In this document: in pieces, positions 51,955 through 61,359 of the stretch | Layout of the letters: each line of letters begins with the position of its first letter | How positions within the stretch are numbered: the stretch's first letter is position 1 | From: Osedax fenrisi | Lineage: Eukaryota; Annelida; Polychaeta; Sabellida; Siboglinidae | Assembly (NCBI GenBank): GCA_964019155.1 | Contig: OZ025240.1 | Coordinates: 78,049,181-78,113,180 of the forward strand | Direction of reading: 5' to 3' | DNA length: 64,000 nucleotides | Notes under the pieces: model-generated | Databases searched by the model: none | What the model saw: only the letters and a program-made list of their open reading frames with translations | What the model was told of the DNA's origin: nothing | Translations under genes and position numbers: made by a program

Positions 51955-52080
51955 TATAATAACAAATTGGTATTATTGGTATTATTGGTATTATTGGTAA
52001 GCTTATTACATTCTTAGAAATATCATATTTCTAAGAATTTAATAAGCTTTCCAATATAATACCAATTTGTTATTACAATT
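51955..52080. repeat. Long hairpin (foldback) with internal triplication
   Basis: The left arm (AATAACAAATTGGTATTATT, then AAGCTTATTA and ATTCTTAGAAATAT) pairs with the right arm (ATATTTCTAAGAAT, AATAAGCTT, ATAATACCAATTTGTTATT) around a loop of only a few bases at about 52023. The arms are about 55 bp with few mismatches. The left arm carries extra copies of GGTATTATT. A plus or minus transcript would fold into a miRNA-precursor-like stem; equally it may be a foldback transposon. Confidence 0.8.
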
Positions 52081-52469
52081 ATTGTCTCATGTATAAATAG
52101 TACATTATTATTGGATGGAATTAGCTATTTTTTCTATAAAATAACACAGTTATAATAAAATTGATTAGACTGAAAACTTTATTATTAGAAAGTATATTTC
52201 ATTTATTTCGTGGAAATAATCTATATAATGAATTCAAAATTATATTATACAAATTATAGAAATAAACTAACAAATTTATTAAATATGAAATATTAAAACT
52301 GTTTGTGCAGTATTTCTTTGAGTTAGTAATAATATTTATGAGACATTTATTAATAAGGACTTAATACTGTTTTATTAACTATTATTTAATTTATGTCCAC
52401 ATAGTTTAATTATTAAACAATATGCCTACATGTTAACAATATAATACAATTTATAAAGATACAAAAAAC

Positions 52470-52528
52470 AGATTTGTTTTTACACCAGGGTAATTATCGA
52501 TCAGAGCTTATCTAAATAATTACCCTTT
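52470..52528 (+). repeat. Family K short palindromic repeat, copy 2
   Basis: CAGATTTG, then CCAGGGTAATTATCGATCAG and AATAATTACCC, with the same inverted GGGTAATT termini as the other copies. Confidence 0.55.
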
Positions 52529-53115
52529 AATATACATTTATATACCTGATAATTTATATTAGAGTTAATTAAATTCAATTTAGTATATATTAAGTAATAC
52601 GTTTTTATATTAAAATAAAACTAATATATTTTATCTAATATATTTTATATATTATCCTTATAAGAACGGTTTTGTTGTATATATATATATAATTAGTAAC
52701 AGTGTTAATTTTTTTAATTGAATTTTTTTGTATTGGTCTTACTAACAATTTGTTCTAAAAAATATGTTATGATATAAAATATCTCAATTTTGTAAACTAA
52801 TTGATATATGTCTAACATATGTGTTAAAATATACAATTTTAATGAAATGATTAGAAAATGTTAGAAAAGCGCGATTATAATGCGTTGTTTACCATAAGTG
52901 ATTCTACTGAATAAAGTTATTATTAATAAAATTATTAATAAAACGGCAACATTTTTATTATTATTTTTATCATTATTTATTCAAACTATTTACTAAGTTG
53001 ATTACAAAAAGTAATTTTTAATAAAAAGATATATCTTTGATTGGTAAAATTTATAACTTAACAAAATATTTTTTAAATATTAATAATGTTTATTAATTTT
53101 GTATAGGTTCTCAAT

Positions 53116-56100
53116 ATGTCACGTGTATATATGGGCCATTTAGCCTATGATATAAAAGAATCTGATATTGATCATTTCTTCAGAGGATATGGCCATATAA
53201 AAGATCTTACTATAAAGAATGGATATGGTTTTGTGGTTAATATAAGAATAAAATATATGTAATATATATAACTTATTATAAAATATTATTTTTAAATCAA
53301 TATTTTTCTTATAAAGGAATTTAATGAATACAAAGACGCTGATGATGCTGTATATGATTTAAATGGTAAAGATTTACTCGGAGAAAGGTATTATCTATAT
53401 TTTATTTTTATATTTCTAAATTATTAATTGCAAATATTTATATATATATATATATATATATAAAGGGTAATTGTCTCGACAAGCAGCAATGCTTCTACAA
53501 TTACCCAGGTACTTGTACCTAAATCTGATAATAATAATAATAATAATAATATATATATATATATAAAATATACAAATTATATAATATCAACATTTAATAC
53601 TTATAACAAAGATTTTGCGAAGCAAAGATATAACACTCCCTGTATGCATGCAACGTAATTTAGTAATAGCCCCAACTGCTGCTAGCAGTAGTATCGAAAT
53701 CACTGAAATAGATTTAGGTTCGGCTCTGTTTGCATACAACAATGTTGTCATTGCTCTATTAAATTACATGCAATATAAATTAGCTTTTACTCACTAAATA
53801 TATACTTATAGCATTTAAAACATACATATCATATTTGTTTGTTATATATTAGTAATGAACACTTAGTTTTCATGATATAAATATTAATTTAAAGCATATT
53901 ATTTAACATTTTAAAAGTGTATAGTTAAATACGAATTCACATTATAAACAACGCATAGTTCCTAAAATAACCCGCTATAGGTGTCACCAGGGTATTTTGT
54001 ATACAAATTCGAATTACACGATTTCGCGTTATATCTTTCCTTCGGAAAATCTTTGCTTATAAACTGCAAAATCAAAAAATTAATGAAATATATTTATATT
54101 TATTCAATGTATTTATCTTATATATATACATATATGTATATATATATAATTAATATATCATATACAGTATTTAATTAAATGTAATGGTTAATAATGAATA
54201 ATTAAATTAACTTATTTTAAAATATTATATTTGTTTCTATAGTTTAGTATACAAAATCCTGATCAAAATATTGTTTAATTATTTTGACCAAAACAATACA
54301 TAAAACAATCGAGAGCTATTTTAGGACGTAATTACAAGTATATCTGTATAAAATATTATTATTAATATTTAAATTATTATTGAGAAATTATGTAATATTT
54401 AAAAAATATAAATTTACATATATTTATATTTTATATTGATAATATATTCATATTATAATATAGTATAACAATTTATATCACATGATCATAATATACATTT
54501 AAAAATAATTATAAATATTCAATTTCTAAATAATTATATTTTTATTATTTATTCCAAAATTAAAATAAATTACTTTCTATTTAATTTGGATAAAACTAAA
54601 ACGTTCTTATTTTGTTAAAAACCTTCTACCTTATATATAGATGATCACTATAAAATTAAATTCTGTAGTTTGCAAAATGTTCTTTTTTTTCCCAAGAAAA
54701 CTTAGTTTTTATGACAAAATTTGTTCATAAAATATATTTGTATCTAATATGAATATAATGAATACAGTTTTTTGAATATCTCTTTTATTATAATAATTGT
54801 AGATATTTTAATAAATGTAAATTAACATAGAGTTGGGAGAAACAATTTGATTCGGACTTCCCCACTTTAAAATTCTTTAATAAAGATTTAGTTTATCTAT
54901 GTATGTAATGGCATATTTATGTGTAATTACATACATATAGTTATAATGTAAATACTAGAATATTCTATAAATATTTATAATTTTATTTATACTATGTGAT
55001 AATAATTTGAATTAAGTATATTATTTTACAAGTTATTTGGAAAATTTGTATAATATAGGGTGCGTTTTTGTAACTTACCAACGTAAATTTATTTTTTATA
55101 ACTACTTTTTCGACGTACCGTACCAATGTACCATCTCAAACCCCAACAATTATACATGTAATGAATACAGGTGGGACATTGGTATATCTACTAAAACGCA
55201 CCATAATATATACCATTATGTAGATAGGTTGTTGGTACGTTGGGATATTGTGTTTTTTGTAACATACCAACGTATCATCTGTATTTACATGTATATGAAT
55301 ACAGATGGGACGTAGGTACATTACAAAAAATGTGACGTTAATAATCTATTTATTACTTGAAAAAATAAAAATAAAATATATAAATTCTTTATTAAGGCCG
55401 GTATGTAAAAGATGTGAAATATGGGGAAAACGAGGGTAACACAAATATGACTACTACTTTTAAACAAATGAATATCATCACCTACTATTTTCACCTGTCG
55501 TTATCTAAATATCATATTTATAAAACTTATCCTTAATCTAAACTTAAAACCATCTACATGATATCGGTTACCACCAATATTTTATTTTCGTAATTTGTGT
55601 TTGTTTTTTCCTAAATTTGTTTATAATATTTATAAATTAAATTATTACATTTTAATAGGATAACACATCAGTAATATCATATATATATAAACAGAAATTT
55701 GTATAATGATAAGACAAAAATAGTAGTACTTAGAAAAAAAAAATATTCCGAGATACAGCCTTCTAAAGTTTTATCAATATTTTTTTGAATAAATTACAAT
55801 AAATTTATACATTTATACATTTTATTATTATATATCATGTTATTGTAATTTGGCACTCCCTGATTGATAACTGGATGTAACTTTTTCTTGAGAGTTACAG
55901 AGGCGCCATATAAATTCTTCAAATATTTTGATTCATAGATTAAATAAAAAATAAATTTTATTTATAAAATTATCTAAAATCTTCCTAGTTATTTAGTATC
56001 TAAACTACACATTTATATATGTTTTACTAAATATAAAATAATCAATTATAGTTTATTAATATACTTACTGTTATTTCATAATTGTCCTTCATTGATTTAT

Positions 56101-59100
56101 TTCTTTTAGTAAGTAGAGGTATATTTATTATAATAAAAAATATGTATTTTTATATGACATTTAATATATTTCAAAATAATTGACGCTATCACAAGACTTC
56201 TAAATAGATGCTTTCATTTCATTGACTACATAATACTATAGTGAGTAAATACTGCTATTTATTACCTGTATTCTTGTATTTAAATTTTGAAATTAGGATA
56301 AATATTAATATTATAAATAATGAAAATAAAATGTATAACTGAATATTTGAATACAAATATTACTCAAATTTTATAATAATAGTTTTATTCATTTTTATAT
56401 AAGACTTTAAAAACTCGATTTTAAATACTTTTAGATACTTATATTTTAAACTTTATATACTATTTTTAAGATAAATCTGTGTATTTTAAAATTTTATTAT
56501 AACATTTTTGACACACAAAAAATGTGAATGTATCATAGTCTATAAAAATGTGTGTAAAAATAAGTTTTATTTAAAAAATATATTTGTACATGTATAATAT
56601 ATGATATGTAGAAATATTATAGTTTAAAAAAATATATAGAGCATAAACATAATTTTAGAACACTACCAATTTTTAATAAAATGATGATTTCAAAAATAGC
56701 ACAAAAATGACTTTTTGCATATATTATAACATGTTTTTCAATAATATATAAATGATGATCATGTAAACTAGCGACATCTAAAAATAGTCAAATTTTCACA
56801 GTTTTATGTATCTATTTTATCTATATGAAATATTTGTGATGAGATATAGAGTTGATAATAAATTAAAAAAATAAATATTTTATTTTGATCACATTTTTTA
56901 GTTTTTTTAAAATGCTAATATTTTACATAAAACTAATATACTCATTATTTAATAATTCTAAAGAATAATTAACCTAATATATCTTATATATCTTATGTTA
57001 TGCAATTTAAATTATGTAAAAATGTTAAATATTTCATGATATTTTGAATAAAAAAAAATTTCATATCTAAATCATATTGAAATTTAAAGACCGTGAATCC
57101 CCTTAATGGCCGATTATACAGTATAATATATATATAAAAAATATATCTAAAATCACAAGGACTAATAAATTAATAAGAGATATTAACATAATTTTGTTAT
57201 TTACTAGAATCTTTTTTACTCAATATAAATAGGAATAGGATATAACCTAATAGGAATATTTAAAATTAATTTTAATTTTAAGTTTTGTATATAAATGATA
57301 AAATAAACACAATTTATATTTATTTTATATAATAAATATATAATATAATAATGTATCCTTAGGAATTATTATAGTATTATGTGTTATCAATAAACATTAT
57401 AATGACTAGTAGGCATTTTCACAAAAATACTCATAGTGAAACGTAGAAACTTTTTGTAAAGCAAATCACATTTAAAATTTGATAATAAATAATCACAACA
57501 ATATTGATAATATATGATCTAAATTATATGTATAAACATATAACATGCAAATAATAATAATAATAGTGAATATATATAAAAAATATATGAGTATAATAAA
57601 GAAAATAAGATTATAAGTAATTAAGAAATATAATTATTAAGTATATGTATTAAGTGTATGTATAAATATAAGAAGGAAATAATAATATATTTTAATAGTT
57701 TTCTAATAGAGTAATTAAACGTCTAAAATGAAATGTATTTACAATGAATATAAATTTTAAATAAATTTCACAACAATTTCAACAATAATTATTATTTATT
57801 TTTTACAAACGGGAATATTTTACACAATTCGAAAATTTAGATATTATAAAAAATTATAAATAAAATAATTCACATAACCTTAACATTTACAATCATATGC
57901 CTAGTTGAATACTATTATATGATTAGAAATAATTATTCTTATAAAATTCTATTCTTATATAATTTAACTATTATACAAATTATAAATTATAACACAAATT
58001 AATATATTATTTTTCATATATTGCTATTATTATAAACAAATATATTATTATATTCAATTTATTTTATTTTTTAATCTTATATATATAATAATTTTATTAT
58101 TTATATTTTAAAAGACATCAATTGAAATTAATATATAATTCAAAATATTCATATTTATAACTATTAAAATATGTTTTTAACTAGTTAAATTATATTCTCG
58201 ATAAAATTATATGATAATATTTTTATATATAATATCTATATTCATCATATTATTTTATTATATTACAGGATAGTTTTGGAACATGCGCGTTCAAATAGGG
58301 ACAGTCGAGATGGAAGAGGATCTGATCGTAGAGAAAACTATGATAGTAGATCTAATAATTCTAGTAGGAGCTATGGTCCTCCAAGTAACAGTGGTGGATA
58401 CAGAGGAAGTGGAGGTGGAGGTGGTGGTGGTGGTGGTGGAGGAGGAGGAGGAGGAGGAGGAGGTGGTGGTTATCAATTTAAAAAAAGATCTATATATTCT
58501 GAAAAGTAAGTATAAATAATATTATTATATATTAAATTACTTACTTTATTATCAATTTAAAATTAACTAACATAATTATTATTATTTAAATGTATTAAAT
58601 ATTATATATTAATTATCTTAAATATAGTTATTATTATATTCTTCTTATTTAAATATAGTTATAAAATTTATAAATATTTAACACCTTATAAATTATAAAT
58701 TAATCGTTGTAAGACCAACAAAATAATTTATAATTGCAATCGTAATTGTACCGTAGTTTCGTTAAAAGGCACATTTTCCCTCCATGCACCTGCCCTTATA
58801 GTAAGTTTTGCGCGAGTTGTATATTTTTCATCATATTATGATGAATATTACGTTATTTATTTATATCCTTTATCGTAATCGTAATTCTAATATTTTATTT
58901 AAACACAAGATAATAAAGACTAAATATTAAATTGAAATAACATATATACATTATTATATTAATCTAAATTATCAAAGATATGGTCCACCTACTCGAACAG
59001 AGAATAGGCTTATTGTAGAAAATTTATCATCTAGAGTGAGCTGGCAGGTTTGATACATACTTATATAAAATAAACTATCATATAATATACTTTAATTTAC

Positions 59101-59774
59101 ATATTTTATACATTTTTACATATAATTTATTATAAGCTATTTATAATTTATCATATTTACTTCAATAATTAAAATTAAATTAAGATAATTATAGTTAAAT
59201 AAATATTATTTATTATGTAATTAAAATGTTAAAATTTATTTATTTACAGATCATTTAGACTAATTTGGGGATAGTAACTATAAATATATTCATTATAAAT
59301 TATTAAACTTAAAAATATAATTTAAATACATCATCGATTAAAATGTAATGCTTAATTAATTATTTTGTATATTTATTTATTTTAATGTTTTATAAAATAA
59401 TATTATTACTGTGATTTTAAACAATTGTTACATCACATATACAGTATATGTTTTGTCTGGAACAATAGACTGATGTATCTATGAGATGTTTAGACTATGA
59501 GATGATGGTACTGATGATGGTTTAAAATGGGTGAAGTTGATGTTTTTGTTGGCAGGTTAATTGGCACAATGCCCTTATTTATCATGTTTAGAGACAATTA
59601 TCAGGTTAATAATGAATTATTAATTTATTATTAATTTACTTAATTTCTTATATCATATTTTCTTATATCATATTGTCTGTATGTATAATAATTACAGGAT
59701 CTTAAAGATTACATGAGAGAATGTGGAGTCGTTGTCACTTATGCTGATGCTCATCGAAAATATAAAAATGAAGG
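53116..59774 (+). CDS. SRSF4/5/6 (B52)-like SR splicing factor, 3' part outside or not found
   Basis: SR proteins bind exonic RNA through RRMs and recruit the spliceosome in the nucleus. Coding exons: 53116-53235, 53317-53387, 58269-58505, 58978-59047, 59698-59774, all GT-AG with matching phases. RRM1 begins at the first ATG (MSRVYMGHLAYDI), with RNP1-like KNGYGFV, then DADDAVYDLNG and ERIVLEHAR. Exon 3 adds an Arg/Ser/Asn-rich hinge and about 20 Gly from a GGT/GGA tract. Exon 4 gives YGPPTRTENRLIVENLSSR then VSWQ, the start of the pseudo-RRM2 (family motif normally SWQDLKD), and exon 5 DLKDYMRECGVVVTYADAHR. Compared with vertebrate relatives exon 5 has one extra Val. A TATAG acceptor at 53106 suggests an upstream leader exon. 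Intron 2 is 4.9 kb and carries several MITEs. The rest of RRM2 and the RS tail were not found before 64000. Confidence 0.92.
53463..53529 (-). repeat. Family K short palindromic repeat, copy 3 (inverted)
   Basis: The reverse complement of copy 1 at 48471, including AGGGTAATTGTCTCGA, ACAATTACCCAGG and CCTAAATCTG, followed by (ATA)n. It lies in intron 2 of the SR gene, 77 bp from the inverted family G element. Confidence 0.65.
53607..54055 (-). mobile_element. Family G MITE, copy 2 (inverted, in SR-gene intron 2)
   Basis: Near-identical reverse complement of the element at 47322-47775. Ends are CAAAGATTTTGCGAAGCAAA (left) and TTTCCTTCGGAAAATCTTTG (right). Flanks are CTTATAA on both sides (7 of an expected 8 bp). 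The open frames at 53615-53797 and 53981-54178 are in this element and are not genes. Confidence 0.88.
55062..55335. repeat. Compound inverted repeats, intronic
   Basis: Arms ACATACCAACGTATCATCTG and CAGATGGGACGTAGGTACAT pair around ACATGTA (about 55262-55322). A related unit ACTTACCAACGTA begins at 55072 and ACGTACCGTACCAATGTACC at 55111, with GGGACATTGGTAT opposite at 55173. This explains why both strands are open here (55037-55315 plus and 55136-55321 minus); neither frame is a gene. Confidence 0.7.
55396..57102. mobile_element. Possible large TTAA-flanked element, weak
   Basis: TTAA precedes GGCCGGTATGTAAAAGATG (55396), and GACCGTGAATCCCC is followed by TTAA (57103-57106). Ends resemble those of the TTAA MITEs (GGGG/GGCC starts, ATGTAAAAGAT subterminal), but inverted-repeat identity between them is poor. 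It may be two unrelated ends. Confidence 0.25.
58757..58800 (+). other. Candidate cryptic exon in SR-gene intron 3
   Basis: A GC-richer 44-nt stretch lies between ACCGTAG and a consensus donor GTAAGT. It stays open when joined to exon 3 but its length is not a multiple of three, so inclusion would shift exon 4 into a stop (TAG near 59017). Alternatively, the tract TTTTCCCTCCATGCACCTGC ending in CTTATAG may act as the acceptor. Confidence 0.35.
59556..59604 (+). other. Candidate poison exon in SR-gene intron 4
   Basis: A strong acceptor (TTTTTGTTGGCAG) and donor (ATCAG then GTTAAT) bound 49 nt of unique, GC-richer sequence. Joined in frame after exon 4 (which ends SWQ) it reads VNWHNALIYHV and then TAG at 59589-59591. 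Inclusion would truncate the protein inside RRM2 and expose the mRNA to nonsense-mediated decay. Stop-containing cassette exons controlled by the SR protein itself are established for SR genes. Purine-rich GATGATGGTACTGATGATGG just upstream may be an enhancer. Confidence 0.6.
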
Positions 59775-60949
59775 GTTTAAATATAATTGTATATATAAAA
59801 TATACTATGTTAATATTATTTATAATTGTATTTATTGAATTATAGGATTAATTAATATAAAATATTGTCATTGAGTTAATCATGTATTGATGCTTTTATC
59901 ATTTTCTTAACTTAAATGACTAGAAATTAAGACGGTCGTCTTTTTCTCATTAGCACTTCATTTATATTTAAAAAAATTATTTAGCTAATTTATACATATA
60001 TATATTTAAATTTAATTATTCAAACTAATATAACAAATAACAAAATATAAGACACCCACGTAAATAGAGAATACATTTTATTTATTAGGGTATGTACAAA
60101 AGTAGAGCTATAGATATAATTTTACATGTGTATATGGAAAATATAGTTAATCAGCGAAAATCACAAAAATAATTTAAAAATTTGTAATCAATATTATTAA
60201 TTTAGTATATGTTATTTATTATCTGTCAAAATATTATCATTGAAAACGGCCTAAAAATACCATAACAAATTTATTTTTACACACCTTTTAAAATAAATAA
60301 CGTTTGCTTATAATTTATTTTGAAATCTACATGAATATTTTATAATAATGCCTACCTTTTATTTTATAACATTTGTATACTTATATAATGTCGATTTACA
60401 ATTAAAAATTAAAAAATTAAAAAAAAAATTTACGAATTGTCTATCTTTATTTATTCTATATTATTATCATTGTAAACATATGTCATGTGATATTATACAT
60501 CAATAGAAAAGCTAATAAACATACACTATATATTTCTTACTTACTCTAGAATAATGTTATCAAGAACACCGTGTCCTTGATTTATTATCCATTAATAAAA
60601 ATATTTAAAAATTAATACGTATATTCTGCATATTCCTGAAGGAATTTCATTAGATTAAGTTTAAATAATGTATACTCTACTAGTATATAAAAATGTTAAT
60701 TTATAAATTGTTTATAACTATATTTTTCTATAAGTACATTTTGAATAAATATTTGAGACTATGGTATATATATATAGACTACATATAATATTTATATTTA
60801 GCCTTCTATATATATATGCTGTGGTGTTATAGTATATTGGATTCCCCTTACACCTTTACTAAATACTATATACTGATATATATGATTATTATAATAGTAA
60901 CGTATTCAATAATTCAAGTAATTAATAGTTATTCATTGTTAATTATTTA
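59775..60949. other. AT-rich sequence, likely SR-gene intron
   Basis: No exon completing RRM2 (expected V-x-E-F then a helix) is seen. A short stem, AATAATGTTATCAAGAACAC with GTCCTTGAT, lies at about 60551-60585. Confidence 0.45.
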
Positions 60950-61190
60950 ATTATAATTTATTAATTAATAATTATTTATAAATTAATTATTATTATTATT
61001 AATTAATAATAATTATTTATTTATTATTATAATTATTTATTAATTATTATAATTATTTATTAATTATTATAATTATTTATTAATTATTATAATTATTATA
61101 ATTATTTATTAATTATTATAATAATAATTAACGATTATAATAATAATTATTTATTAATTAATTTATTATTAATAATAATTAATTAATTAA
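60950..61190. repeat. A/T-only minisatellite
   Basis: About 240 bp almost purely of A and T, built from a roughly 20-bp unit (TTAATTATTATAATTATTTA) in imperfect tandem. Confidence 0.85.
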
Positions 61191-61244
61191 TATCTCATTT
61201 TTGTCTTCGTTAAATTATTTTAAAATATCATTAAAATATTTGAA

Positions 61245-61359
61245 GTTCTCGAGAACATACCTAAATATGAGAGATTTGAAGTTCTCGAGAACTTGATATT
61301 TTTTTAAAGATTTGAAGTTCTCGAGAACACAAATTTTAAGATTTGAAGTTCTCGAGAAC
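61245..61359. promoter_or_regulatory. Cluster of four GTTCTCGAGAAC palindromes
   Basis: The perfect 12-bp palindrome occurs at 61245-61256, 61281-61292, 61317-61328 and 61348-61359, each preceded by TTTGAA. Starts are 36, 36 and 31 bp apart. Spacers between cores differ while the core is unchanged, including its CpG, in otherwise AT-only sequence. That pattern suggests a bound site array or a young minisatellite with conserved core. Confidence 0.7.

Noticed and set aside
55037..55321. Opposite-strand frames of 92 and 61 codons
   Set aside because: Produced by the inverted repeat structure; both strands read alike and no family matches.
61245..61359. CRISPR-like array of spaced identical repeats
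   Set aside because: Repeats are 12-20 bp with about 15-bp spacers in a eukaryotic intron-like region, with no cas genes; a binding-site array or minisatellite is more likely.
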